Assembly: GCF_014207135.1 (NCBI RefSeq)
Contig: NZ_JACHCC010000001.1
Location: 558,001 to 622,000 of the forward strand
Length of the DNA: 64,000 nucleotides
Reading direction: 5' to 3'
Source of the DNA: Pedobacter cryoconitis
GTDB lineage: Bacteria > Bacteroidota > Bacteroidia > Sphingobacteriales > Sphingobacteriaceae
The notes under the pieces are model-generated. The model made no database searches. It was not told the origin of the DNA and saw only the letters and a list, made by a program, of their open reading frames with translations. Each line of letters opens with the position of its first letter. The stretch's first letter is position 1. Of this stretch, positions 17,373-26,909 are shown in pieces. Position numbers and translations under genes: made by a program.

Positions 17373-20300
17373 TCTAAACCAGCTTTACTAATGTCACGTG
17401 ATTTTTGTATTTCGTACTCCAACTCAGGATCCAGGTTCTGGGCTTCTACTTTTTTAGCTTTATCCATCAGTTCTTCATGATGTTCCTGCAACCATTCTAG
17501 TTTCTTCTTACCGTAAGAGAGGCGGGTAATTAATACATAGAGTACCGGAACAATAAATATGGCTAATGTGGAAGCTGCGAGCATACCACCTAAAACAGTT
17601 AAACCTATAGTTCTGCGGGCTACTGCACCTGCTCCTGTAGCAAAAACAAGGGGTAATACACCCAGAATAAATGCCAGTGAAGTCATAATAATTGGCCTTA
17701 ACCTAAGCCGGACTGCCTCGAGTGTCGACTTGATCAGTTCTTCACCGCGGTCTACCCTGACTTTGGCAAATTCAACAATCAGGATCGCATTTTTTGCAGC
17801 GAGACCGATCAGGGTGATGAGCCCTATCTGAGCATATACGTTATCTGTCAGATCGGGGACTAATACTAAGGCGAGTATGGCACCGAAGGCACCTACCGGA
17901 ACTGCTAATAACACCGAAAAAGGAACCGACCAGCTTTCGTACAGGGCGGCGAGGAACAGGAATACGAACGTAATTGAAAACAAGAAGATATAGACGGTCG
18001 TAGAGCCGGCTTTCTTTTCTTCATAACTTAAACCTGAAAACTCATAGGTATATCCTTCTGGTAAAACTTTTGCAGCAACATCCTGTAATGCGGTCAGGGC
18101 CTGGCTGCTGCTGTACCCGTCGGCCGAAGCGCCATCTATTTCTGCTGCCCTGAAAATATTAAAGTGAGAAATCAGGGGTGAGGCTTCTGTAGGAGAATAG
18201 CTGATGAGCGTACCTAAAGGTACCATTTCTCCCGACTGGCTGCGTACATAATATTTATTCATATCAGCCACCGAGGTACGGAATGCGGTGTCTGCCTGTA
18301 CCATCACATGGAATGTACGGTTGTAAGTTGTGAAATCATTGATATATAAGCTACCCATATAGGCCTGAATAGTCGTAAAAACATCAGCTATATTGACGCC
18401 GAGTTTTTCGCATTTTTCACGGTCAACCTTCAGGTTAAAGTTAGGTGTATGTGCCGAATAAAAACTGAATACTTTGGTTATTGCAGGATTTTTATTGGCT
18501 TCTGCGACAAATTTCTTTACCACTTTCTCAAAGTCCTGGAGGTTATCTGTTGTACTGCGTTGTTCTAACTGCATGCTGAAACCTACTGTCGAACCCACAC
18601 CAGGCAGGGGAGAAGGTTGTATTACTTCTATACTTGCATTTTTTATCCCTGCGTCTGCAATGCGTTTTTGCATCACTGCAATTATACCAGGTACCTGTTC
18701 GCTTGATTTGCCACGCTCATCCCAGGGTTTAAGCTGGCAAAAGATGGTACCGTTGTTTGAGTTACTGGCATTGGTAATGACGTTTAGTCCTGATAAAGCT
18801 GCATAATGGGCTACTCCCGGCGTACCAGCAACGACATGCATTAATTTAGACATGACTTCCACCGAACGGGCTGTAGAGGATGCTGCGGGCAGCTGAAAAG
18901 TAACATACAGGTTTCCATCGTCTTCTGAAGGAATAAAACCAGTTGGTTTTTGCTGGAAGAGGAAGTAGGCACCGGCACAGACACAGAGTAATAAAATCAG
19001 GATATACCTGGATCCTTCAATACTCTTTTTAACGCCGATTGTGTACTTGTCAGTCACCCGGTCAAACCATGCGTTAAATTTGGTGAACCATTTGTTGATG
19101 CCTTTATTTTGTTTATCCGGATTGGTAGGTTTTAATAAAAGGGTACAAAGTGCCGGGGTCAGGGACAGGGCGATAAAGGCAGAGATGATTACCGATATCG
19201 CAATGGTAATGGCAAACTGCTGATACAAACGCCCGACTATACCAGGTATGAATCCAACCGGTACGAAAACGGCTGCTAATATCAAAGCAATGGCGACCAC
19301 TGGGGCTGATATCTCCTTCATGGCCTGATAAGTTGCCTCTTTGGGGGACATGTGCTCGTTATCAATAAAATGCTGCACGGCCTCGACGACGATAATCGCA
19401 TCATCGACCACTATTCCAATAGCGAGTACGAAACCAAACATGGTCAGGGTATTAATTGTGAACCCTAGCGGAATAAAGAAGCAGAAGGTACCGAAAATGG
19501 AGACGGGAATGGCGAGTACCGGAATCAGTGTAGAACGGAAATTTTGCAGAAACAGGAAAACTACGATAGCGACTAGTCCCAGCGTTTTTAACAGGGTGAC
19601 CACTACGTCTTCCATGGAAACTTTGACTACAGTAACAGATTCAAAGGGAACACTGTAAGCTACGCCCGAAGGAAAGGTCTGTTTAAGCTTGGCCAGTTCG
19701 GCGTAAACACCTTTAGCTGTCTCCAATGCATTACTTCCTGGCGCCTGGTAAATCTGAAGGTAAGAAGCTCTTTTACCGTCTACAAAAGAGTTACTTGAAA
19801 AAGTGAATTTACCGAGTTCGACTCTGGCGACATCTTTCAGGTAAACCAGCTCTCCGTTTGCAGGAATAGTTTTTACAATGATATTTTCAAACTCCGAGAC
19901 CTTACTTAAACGTCCGTTTACTAAAATACCCAATTCATAAGTCTGACTGGAAGACTGAGGCGGAACCCCGGCTGTACCGGCGGCTACCTGGACGTTCTGG
20001 GCATTTAAAGCAGCGATCACATCCGAAGGGGTCAGGCTGTAAGAGGCCATTTTCTCGGGGTTCATCCAGATACGCATACTGAAATCGTCAGTAAATCTGT
20101 TGATACTGCCTACACCAGGGACACGCAATAGCGCATCCTGGATAAAAACATTGGTATAATTATCAAGGAAAGTAATATTGTGTGATCCGTTGGGTGCATA
20201 AATCGCGACCATCATCAGCATACTCGGATTAACAGCTCTTACAGTAAGTCCTAGTCTGCTGACCACAGCGGGTAGCAATGGCGTGGCAATACTGACCCTG

Positions 20301-20629
20301 TTTTGTACATCCAGCGCAGCTACATCAATATTAGTCCCGATTTTAAATGTCACATTCATAGACATCAGACCATTATTGGTACTGTTGCTCTGCATGTATT
20401 CCATGCCGGGGGTTCCGTTAACCTGCTCTTCAATAGGAATGGCAACGGTCTGCTCCACTGTTTGTGCATCTGCACCAGTAAACTGACCATTCACCTGAAC
20501 AATAGGAGGGGTAATATCAGGGTACTGATCTATAGGTAAAAGCAAAATACACACTGCACCGGTAATTACCAGGACAATAGATATAACTATTGCAGTTACG
20601 GGTCTTTTGATAAAGGTATTTGCAATCAT
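17369..20629 (-). CDS. RND efflux pump inner-membrane subunit (HAE1 family), first copy
   Basis: 1086 residues, closely related to the downstream copy over its whole length, with the same N-terminus (MIANTFIKRPVTAIVIS) and proton-relay signatures (GIVVDDAIIVVEAVQ and GLAAKNAILIVEFAK). Both copies look intact. Differences cluster in the porter domains, where substrate specificity is set: for example the segments after NSNNG, and NASIEVIQPSPLPG against NANVVVIPPPPIRG. The gene lies 8 bp after the adaptor gene. The pair probably arose by tandem duplication and then diverged. Confidence 0.95.
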   Translation of the reverse strand: MIANTFIKRPVTAIVISIVLVITGAVCILLLPIDQYPDITPPIVQVNGQFTGADAQTVEQTVAIPIEEQVNGTPGMEYMQSNSTNNGLMSMNVTFKIGTNIDVAALDVQNRVSIATPLLPAVVSRLGLTVRAVNPSMLMMVAIYAPNGSHNITFLDNYTNVFIQDALLRVPGVGSINRFTDDFSMRIWMNPEKMASYSLTPSDVIAALNAQNVQVAAGTAGVPPQSSSQTYELGILVNGRLSKVSEFENIIVKTIPANGELVYLKDVARVELGKFTFSSNSFVDGKRASYLQIYQAPGSNALETAKGVYAELAKLKQTFPSGVAYSVPFESVTVVKVSMEDVVVTLLKTLGLVAIVVFLFLQNFRSTLIPVLAIPVSIFGTFCFFIPLGFTINTLTMFGFVLAIGIVVDDAIIVVEAVQHFIDNEHMSPKEATYQAMKEISAPVVAIALILAAVFVPVGFIPGIVGRLYQQFAITIAISVIISAFIALSLTPALCTLLLKPTNPDKQNKGINKWFTKFNAWFDRVTDKYTIGVKKSIEGSRYILILLLCVCAGAYFLFQQKPTGFIPSEDDGNLYVTFQLPAASSTARSVEVMSKLMHVVAGTPGVAHYAALSGLNVITNASNSNNGTIFCQLKPWDERGKSSEQVPGIIAVMQKRIADAGIKNASIEVIQPSPLPGVGSTVGFSMQLEQRSTTDNLQDFEKVVKKFVAEANKNPAITKVFSFYSAHTPNFNLKVDREKCEKLGVNIADVFTTIQAYMGSLYINDFTTYNRTFHVMVQADTAFRTSVADMNKYYVRSQSGEMVPLGTLISYSPTEASPLISHFNIFRAAEIDGASADGYSSSQALTALQDVAAKVLPEGYTYEFSGLSYEEKKAGSTTVYIFLFSITFVFLFLAALYESWSVPFSVLLAVPVGAFGAILALVLVPDLTDNVYAQIGLITLIGLAAKNAILIVEFAKVRVDRGEELIKSTLEAVRLRLRPIIMTSLAFILGVLPLVFATGAGAVARRTIGLTVLGGMLAASTLAIFIVPVLYVLITRLSYGKKKLEWLQEHHEELMDKAKKVEAQNLDPELEYEIQKSRDISKAGLE

Positions 20630-20637
20630 AACTTTTG

Positions 20638-21828
20638 TTAATGTCCTTTTCCACCAGTTGATGGTGCTACCTTGTTTGCTGTAGTTATTTCAGATTTGTC
20701 GTGTAAAGACTGGATACCATCTACTACAATCCGGTCATTAGCTTTTATTCCGCTTGTGATGACCACATTTGCCCCGATGGTTTGTCCTGGCATAACCTTT
20801 TTCTGAATGGCAAATAACCTGGGTTTATTAGCTTTGGCCTTTTGGCCTTCATGCGTAGTGCTCACACTGTCCTTAACAATACTGTCCTGGGCTACATAGA
20901 CAAAATATTCTCCCATTTGTTCGGTGACGGCTTTTCCAGGTAAGACCAATTGAGGTTGGGTATCCTGATTGTGCACTTTCACCACACAACTCATCCCAAC
21001 TTTTAAAACATTTTTAGGATTGGGAAAGACCAGTCTGATGCGGATCGCGCCGGTTTGTGAATCAACCGCCCGATCGATAATACTGAGTTCGCCTGTGAAA
21101 TTATAAAGTGTATTATCAGGCAGTAAAATAGTGAAAAGTGAGTCGGGTACATTCTTTTTATCCTGTTGCAGCTTTTCGAAATGCTGTAGCTGTTTTTCAT
21201 TGATGACAAAATCGACAGCCATCGGGTTTGCTGTTGAAATGGTATTTAACTGGGTTGTTCCAGGAGAAACAACGTTTCCTAATTTTACCTGGCTAAAACC
21301 AATCTGCCCATCGAAGGGAGCAGTTACAACCACATAATTTAAATTTGTCCTGGCTGTTTTTACGGCTTCATCTGCAGATTTGACCTGGTTCTGTGCATTT
21401 TGCAAGGTGATCACAGCATGGTCATATAACTGTTTGGCCACCGCATTGTATTTGTTGAGATATTCATAACGGTCTGCATCTTGCTTGGCTTGTACCATCG
21501 TACCCTGTGCGACTTTCAGATTAGCAACGGCAGCATCATAACCGGCCTGATAAATACGTTTATCAATTTCATATAATTTCTGTCCCTTGGTGACATAACT
21601 GCCTTCTTTGAAAAAGATGCCCGTAATTGCCCCCTGTACCTGTGGTAATAAAATCACCTGGCTCATTGCAGCCGTAGTTGCTGGATACTGGTCATAATAT
21701 AAAACACGCTGTTCTTGCACTTTATATAGATTAACAGGTATTTCAGGACTGACCGGAGGCTGTTTTCTTTTGCAGGCAGCCAAAGAAAGACAGCTCATCA
21801 AAACGATATTTAAATATGCTCTATTCAT
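20638..21828 (-). CDS. RND efflux periplasmic adaptor (membrane fusion lipoprotein)
   Basis: A lipoprotein signal ends in LAAC (Cys19). A barrel-sandwich/lipoyl half-motif (VQGAITGIFFKEGSYVTKGQ, about 65-85), an alpha-helical hairpin (about 100-165), the second lipoyl half (APFDGQIGFSQVKLGNVVSPG) and a beta-barrel with the C-terminal membrane-proximal domain follow in the HlyD/AcrA order. It links the RND pumps to the TolC-like channel. An unusual insertion (about 310-340) rich in Lys, Ser and Thr precedes the final domain. It is second in the operon, 14 bp after the TolC-like gene. Confidence 0.95.
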   Translation of the reverse strand: MNRAYLNIVLMSCLSLAACKRKQPPVSPEIPVNLYKVQEQRVLYYDQYPATTAAMSQVILLPQVQGAITGIFFKEGSYVTKGQKLYEIDKRIYQAGYDAAVANLKVAQGTMVQAKQDADRYEYLNKYNAVAKQLYDHAVITLQNAQNQVKSADEAVKTARTNLNYVVVTAPFDGQIGFSQVKLGNVVSPGTTQLNTISTANPMAVDFVINEKQLQHFEKLQQDKKNVPDSLFTILLPDNTLYNFTGELSIIDRAVDSQTGAIRIRLVFPNPKNVLKVGMSCVVKVHNQDTQPQLVLPGKAVTEQMGEYFVYVAQDSIVKDSVSTTHEGQKAKANKPRLFAIQKKVMPGQTIGANVVITSGIKANDRIVVDGIQSLHDKSEITTANKVAPSTGGKGH

Positions 21829-21842
21829 AGAGAAGGATGTTT

Positions 21843-23303
21843 TTAATATGAAATATTTCCCATTGCTTTTTGTAGATCTATCTTGCTGGACAATACCTGG
21901 AACAAGGCATTCAGATAACCTATTTCGGATGTAATTAAATTTGACTCAGCAGTTATCACATTCAGGTAGGGCACAATTCCCTGCTTATACTGAAGGCTCA
22001 CGACAAAATAAACACGCTTTGCCTTGTTTACATTTTTTTGCAGCAGGTGTAAATTGTAGAAATTGCTTTTATAGGTGGCCAGAGCCGTAGTATATTCGGT
22101 ATAAATCTGGGATTTCAGCCCTGTTTCATTCCATGTGATGAGTTTTTCCTGCAGCTTGGCTTTATGTAAATTATGCAATCGTGCGCCTCCGGTGAAAATG
22201 GGGACACTGAATGTTAATCCTACCACAGAATTAGGGAATGTAGTACTGGTAAACAGTTTTGAAAACTGATCGTTCTCAAAAGCAAGATTGTAATTGTAAA
22301 AGGCCGAAAGGGTAGGGATAAAGGAATATTTGTAATAACTGATCAGTTTCGATTGCAATTGTTTCTCGGTCGCGATCTGTTGGATTTCTATACGCTTTTC
22401 ATATTGGAGCTGCTGTGTTGTATCTATATTGATATCTCTGGACATTTGCAGGGTATCGAAATTCAGGTTAAACTGTTGTTGGGGCGGATAACCCATCAGT
22501 TGTTTTAAAGTAGCGTATAATGGAACGATATTCTCGTTTGCCTGCCTAAGCTGGGCCATGGAATTATTCAGGGTAATACTGGCCTGTTCATAATCTGTTT
22601 CATCTACAATACCCCCTTTGTACTGATGATAGGCATCTCTCAGATTTTTACCCAGACGGGCGGTATCTTCTTTTAAGACGTTAATCTGTTCGAGGTTCAG
22701 CAGGGTATTATAAAATGATTTGCTGATTTGGGTAACCAGCAGTATTTTGGTACTGTCAGTAATTTGTTGCGCCTGTTTAACATAAAGAGGGGCAGCTTTT
22801 GAAACATACAGCAGATTGGGATTGAATATGGCTTGTGAAGCGGTTAGCCCGGGAATAAAGGAATTGGTTACAGTTTGATTTTTTGTAGTTACTCCTGGAC
22901 TGGGATTACCAGTATTTACGGTCGCACTGGTGTTCGGTAACTGAATGTAATGTACCAGATTACCTGAAGCACTTACTTGCGGCAACCAGGGCGCTAAATT
23001 GATCGCATTGGTTGTTTTAGCAATATCTACATTAATTAATGCTTTATTTAGTGCCGGTTGATGAAGCAGTGCATAATCAATACATTGTTTCAAGGTCAGG
23101 GACTGACTGGAACTATACTTTCCGGTATCCTGCGGGGTTACTGGCATCAGCAAGCTGGTCCTGCTGGTATCGGGGAGAATGAGCTCAGTTGTTGCGTGCT
23201 TTGTTTTTTTGATTTGTGCCTCTGAAGCTGACACAGCAAAAAACAAACTACACATGAGTAGAAAAACGAGGAACTTACGCCTGCTAAAAAAGATACTTGC
23301 CAT
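21843..23303 (-). CDS. TolC-like outer membrane efflux protein
   Basis: The ATG at 23303 gives MASIFFSRRKFLVFLLM and a signal peptide ending near SASEAQ; the longer frame opens with TTG at 23318 and is less likely. The protein has two long heptad-rich halves typical of the TolC/OprM fold: LTLKQCIDYALLHQPALNKALINV at about 70-95, and the second repeat with LYVKQAQQ and AKLQEKLITWNETGLKSQIYTEYTTALATY. It is the first gene of the leftward efflux operon. The 278-bp gap to the divergent gene at 23582 should hold both promoters, but I could not pick out a clear TAnnTTTG box. Confidence 0.93.
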   Translation of the reverse strand: MASIFFSRRKFLVFLLMCSLFFAVSASEAQIKKTKHATTELILPDTSRTSLLMPVTPQDTGKYSSSQSLTLKQCIDYALLHQPALNKALINVDIAKTTNAINLAPWLPQVSASGNLVHYIQLPNTSATVNTGNPSPGVTTKNQTVTNSFIPGLTASQAIFNPNLLYVSKAAPLYVKQAQQITDSTKILLVTQISKSFYNTLLNLEQINVLKEDTARLGKNLRDAYHQYKGGIVDETDYEQASITLNNSMAQLRQANENIVPLYATLKQLMGYPPQQQFNLNFDTLQMSRDINIDTTQQLQYEKRIEIQQIATEKQLQSKLISYYKYSFIPTLSAFYNYNLAFENDQFSKLFTSTTFPNSVVGLTFSVPIFTGGARLHNLHKAKLQEKLITWNETGLKSQIYTEYTTALATYKSNFYNLHLLQKNVNKAKRVYFVVSLQYKQGIVPYLNVITAESNLITSEIGYLNALFQVLSSKIDLQKAMGNISY

Positions 23304-23581
23304 AATAGAACACGTCAATTAGTATTTCCAATAAATGTCTTGCTATACACAAAAACCTTAAAGAGATCCTGATAGGCAGTATCAAAATTATAAAGACCTC
23401 TATAGCTATATGTGCGATGTAAAAGTGAACATTTGATGGGATTATTTAGGTAACAATTTTATTAAGCTATTGTTTTGTAGTTGTTTGTGATACGTTTGTT
23501 ACAGCTAAAATGATTTATGCTTGTTGAAATGCTTGTGAACTGCTTTATCTATTTTTATATATTTATAATTAAATACATAAA

Positions 23582-24718
23582 ATGAAGCTCTCAAAAGAAA
23601 TTTATCGCGATAAGCAAGGAAATTTGATTAGAAAATTTAATCATAACGGTCTGATTACCTCTGAAGAATACCATGATCCTTCCTTTATAAGGTCAAAAAA
23701 AGTCTTGTATAAAGAGGAGAAGCAGATAACCAGTATACTGGAAACACGTCAGAATAACGAAGGCACATCTTCTGAAGAAGACGGTATTTTAAGCCTTTAC
23801 CAATATTCGGGTGAAAGTTACCAGGTATTTAAATATCGTATCGGGACTGGTACTTATAAAGACTTTGTCAATCTTAAATACCTGAGCTATGGAAAGGATG
23901 ACTGGCATAATGTAGATGAAGCATCTTCGGTTTATAAATTTAAGCTGGAAAATGGATTACCTGTTACTGAAGTTTATCAGGATTTGTCGGACGGAACAAA
24001 ATCTACAGTAAACTATAGTTACAGTAATGGATTAAAGGTTTCGGAAACCAGAACAGCTGAAGATGGTACTGTGGTGAAATCTGATTTTGCTTATGAAAAT
24101 GGTAAATTAAAATCAAAATTAACGTCTGTAAATTCTGAATTCTCCGATATGCTGCTTTATGTATATCAAAATGATTTGCTTTCAGAGGAACAGAAAATCT
24201 GTAGATATAAGGGAATACAATATCCGGCATTTCAAAAGAAGATTTTTTATAATTCTAAAAATGAAATAGAGAAAACGGAGTATTATGGAAGATATGATGA
24301 GAGGATGCTGTTGTATAAAAAAGAAGAGGTAATCCGCAAAGGAAATCTGGTCACAAAAAAACACTTTGAAACCCCGAATTTAGAAATGATGACCGGTCAG
24401 TATGATTTAGCAGCACTGCATGCCAAACTGAGAGAAGACCAGATGGACTGGGCGATCCCTCTATTTGATAAGAAATACGCGGAAACAGCTAAACCTGAAT
24501 TGGGAAACTGGTCAATTGAAGCACATGATGAAAAGGGAAATCTCACTGAAATTAAAATGATGCACCCTGATATAGCTAAGAAAGAGGTTTTGGCACATCT
24601 CGTTTATCGTAACGAATACAATGAGGAGTCACTTTTAGAGTTTGTTATCTCTTATCGGATAAATGAGGAAGATAAACAGGAAGAAATGGATATTAAGAAG
24701 TTTTATTACTATAACTAA
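23582..24718 (+). CDS. Hypothetical repeat-containing protein, 378 aa
   Basis: The function is not recognised. The protein is soluble, with no signal peptide. It consists of loosely repeated units of about 20-25 residues of the type 'KEIYRDKQGNLIRKFNHNG', 'YSYSNGLKVSETRTAEDGTV', 'FAYENGKLKSKLTS'. These resemble the YD/MORN-like beta-hairpin repeats of RHS-type and toxin-antitoxin-repeat antitoxins, but the RHS core signature is absent. It is followed 14 bp later by the DUF1801 gene and may be co-transcribed. A role in polymorphic-toxin immunity is possible but unsupported by the neighbours. Confidence 0.65.
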   Translation: MKLSKEIYRDKQGNLIRKFNHNGLITSEEYHDPSFIRSKKVLYKEEKQITSILETRQNNEGTSSEEDGILSLYQYSGESYQVFKYRIGTGTYKDFVNLKYLSYGKDDWHNVDEASSVYKFKLENGLPVTEVYQDLSDGTKSTVNYSYSNGLKVSETRTAEDGTVVKSDFAYENGKLKSKLTSVNSEFSDMLLYVYQNDLLSEEQKICRYKGIQYPAFQKKIFYNSKNEIEKTEYYGRYDERMLLYKKEEVIRKGNLVTKKHFETPNLEMMTGQYDLAALHAKLREDQMDWAIPLFDKKYAETAKPELGNWSIEAHDEKGNLTEIKMMHPDIAKKEVLAHLVYRNEYNEESLLEFVISYRINEEDKQEEMDIKKFYYYN

Positions 24719-24732
24719 AGTAGTATAGCACA

Positions 24733-25161
24733 ATGGCAAAAAATAAAACAACTGAGACTACCCTGAATGTAAATGATTTTATTGATCAGTTGACTGACCC
24801 GGTGAAAAAGGAAGACAGTTCCAAACTCATAGCTATCATGAAGAATCAGACAGGGTTTGAAGCTAAATTATGGGGATCTTCTATTATAGGTTTTGGCAGT
24901 TATCATTATAAATATGAAAGCGGACACGAAGGAGATGCACCCTTAATTGGTTTTTCACCACGAAGTAGTGCAATTTCTCTTTATCTGGCCTGTGGTTTCA
25001 AGGAAAGAGAAGACTTGTTAAAGCAGCTGGGTAAATATAAAACAGGTAAATCCTGTATTTATATTAAAAGACTAAGTGATATTGATTCTGTAGTTTTAAC
25101 AAAGATGATCGATCTGTCTTTTTCTTATAGTAAAGGATTACATCCGGAGGCAGCACCTTGA
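24733..25161 (+). CDS. DUF1801 domain protein
   Basis: A 142-residue single-domain protein. The central signature is WGSSIIGFGSYHYKYESGHEGDAPLIGFSPRSSAISLYL, typical of DUF1801 (YdhG-like), whose fold is related to the iron chaperone frataxin. The molecular role is not established. It lies 14 bp after the repeat protein and 22 bp before the LD-carboxypeptidase gene, all on the same strand, so an operon is plausible. Confidence 0.85.
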   Translation: MAKNKTTETTLNVNDFIDQLTDPVKKEDSSKLIAIMKNQTGFEAKLWGSSIIGFGSYHYKYESGHEGDAPLIGFSPRSSAISLYLACGFKEREDLLKQLGKYKTGKSCIYIKRLSDIDSVVLTKMIDLSFSYSKGLHPEAAP

Positions 25162-25183
25162 AAATTTAACCCTTGTATAACCG

Positions 25184-26212
25184 ATGAACCGAAAGTATTT
25201 TATTTCCTCTTTAATAGCCTCAGGGGCGGTATTGACAACTTTAGAAGGCTGGGCAGCCAGTCCTGTGGAGGAGGATGCAGTTGTGGGTAAGATCCCTCCA
25301 TATCTGAAAACGGGGGATACTATAGGGATTACCTGTCCTGCTGGTAATATTAGTCTGGCAGAAATCCAGCCCGCTGTTCAATTGCTGGAAAGCTGGGGTT
25401 TTAAAACTGAAATTGGTTCTGCCATAGGTAAAAAGGATTTTACTTTTGGAGGGACTGATGAAGAACGGACTGCTGATTTGCAGCGTTTCCTGGATAATCC
25501 TGCTATTAAAGCGGTTATGTGTGCCAGAGGAGGTTATGGTTTAATCAGGATTATTGATCAACTGGATTTTAAACATTTTGTGAAACAGCCTAAATGGTTG
25601 ATAGGGTTCAGTGATATTTCAGTGCTGCACTGTCATATTCATCAGAACTTTGGTATTGCAACTTTGCATTCTAAAATGTGCAATAGCTTTCCTAACGACT
25701 GGGCAACAGCAGAACCCATACAGGTTTCTACGATTTTATCTATCAGAGATGGCCTGATGGGCCGGGATTTGAAATATACAGCCCCCACAAATCTGTCAAA
25801 TAGGGCAGGCAAGGGAACTGGAATACTGGTTGGAGGTAACCTGAGTGTTATCGCCAGTCTTGCGGGCACAAAATCAGATATAATTACTAAAGGAAAAATC
25901 TTGTTTTTAGAAGATACAGGTGAGTATTTATATAATCTTGACAGAATGCTCTGGAACCTGAAACGTACGGGTAAGTTTGCTCATCTGGAAGGACTCATCA
26001 TAGGTGGATTTAAAATAAAACCAGATGATCCGGGTGAGGTGTTTGGCAAATCTCTCTATGAAATTGTCCTGGAAAAGGTTAAAGAATACAATTATCCGGT
26101 TTGTTTTGATTTTCCGGTAGGACATCAGAGAGATAATTTTGCCTTAAAATGCGGGATAGTACATCTGCTTGAAGTAGGGACAGAAGGTGCGACACTGAGG
26201 TCATTGAATTAG
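25184..26212 (+). CDS. LD-carboxypeptidase, peptidase family S66
   Basis: A 342-residue protein with an N-terminal signal-like segment (YFISSLIASGAVLTTLEGWA) and an S66 domain. The nucleophile Ser is in GFSDISVLHCH, preceded by MCARGGYGLIRI. The C-terminal catalytic Glu and His regions are at LFLEDTGEYLYNLDRML and CFDFPVGHQRDN. S66 enzymes cut the L,D-peptide bond of muropeptides during cell-wall recycling; the MccF branch inactivates microcin C-like compounds. The putative export signal suggests a periplasmic form. Family-level confidence is high; cell-wall recycling versus resistance is open. Confidence 0.9.
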   Translation: MNRKYFISSLIASGAVLTTLEGWAASPVEEDAVVGKIPPYLKTGDTIGITCPAGNISLAEIQPAVQLLESWGFKTEIGSAIGKKDFTFGGTDEERTADLQRFLDNPAIKAVMCARGGYGLIRIIDQLDFKHFVKQPKWLIGFSDISVLHCHIHQNFGIATLHSKMCNSFPNDWATAEPIQVSTILSIRDGLMGRDLKYTAPTNLSNRAGKGTGILVGGNLSVIASLAGTKSDIITKGKILFLEDTGEYLYNLDRMLWNLKRTGKFAHLEGLIIGGFKIKPDDPGEVFGKSLYEIVLEKVKEYNYPVCFDFPVGHQRDNFALKCGIVHLLEVGTEGATLRSLN

Positions 26213-26235
26213 TTGTATCAGATAGATTAAGATTT

Positions 26236-26907
26236 ATGACAAAGAAAAAACTGCTGCTCGCTACCTTGTTTTTTTGTGCTGCTTTTGGGCAGATTAATGC
26301 GCAGACGAAAAACTTTAACCAGCCACTGGCGGATAGTCTCGCTAAATGGGTAGTGGTTGATCAGATTGCCGCCAAAGTTCCACAGGGTGAATATAAACTC
26401 TGGCCACGTGAAAAATGGGATCAATATAAAGATAGCATATTCAGTAACCATCAGCAGTTGCTGTCGGCTATTTTTAAAAAATATGGCTATCTGGGGTATG
26501 ACCAGGTAGGCCAGAAAGGTTCATTCCATTTTTGGTTAATGGTACAGCATTGTGATAAATGGCCAGCTTTTCAGCAAGAGGTTCTGGAAGCAATGAAAGT
26601 GGAAGTCTATAGCAATAATACGGATAGAAAAAACTTCGCCTATCTGACTGACAGGGTAAACCTTAATACAGGCAAAAAACAGATCTATGCTACCCAGGTG
26701 ACCTATAATGTTAAAATTTGTCAGGCTATACCCAAACCGTTGGCTGACAGCCTTAACGTAAACAAACGCCGCCGGGAAATGGGCATGCCGCCGGTTGAAG
26801 AATATCTGAATGAAATGTCAAAGTCGCATTTTGAAATGAACAGGGCTAATTATGAAAAACAAGGCATTTTAAAACCCGTGCTGGTGCCTGTACCAAAAGG
26901 TGTGTAA
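26236..26907 (+). CDS. DUF6624 domain-containing secreted protein
   Basis: A signal peptide (LLLATLFFCAAFGQINAQ) leads into a helical domain with the pattern 'LxxIFKKYGYLGYDQVGQKGSFHFWLMVQHCDKWPAFQQEVL' and 'YLTDRVNLNTGKKQIYATQV'. This is the DUF6624 family, common in Bacteroidota, with no known function. The conserved His/Asp pair in VQHCD and the GKKQxYGTQ-type motif suggest an active or binding site. It is 23 bp downstream of the LD-carboxypeptidase gene and converges with the nitronate monooxygenase gene, 2 bp apart. Confidence 0.78.
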   Translation: MTKKKLLLATLFFCAAFGQINAQTKNFNQPLADSLAKWVVVDQIAAKVPQGEYKLWPREKWDQYKDSIFSNHQQLLSAIFKKYGYLGYDQVGQKGSFHFWLMVQHCDKWPAFQQEVLEAMKVEVYSNNTDRKNFAYLTDRVNLNTGKKQIYATQVTYNVKICQAIPKPLADSLNVNKRRREMGMPPVEEYLNEMSKSHFEMNRANYEKQGILKPVLVPVPKGV

Positions 26908-26909
26908 AC

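Noticed and set aside
14118..20629. Possible assembly duplication of one RND gene
   Set aside because: The two copies differ throughout at both DNA and protein level and overlap in a functional ATGA arrangement.
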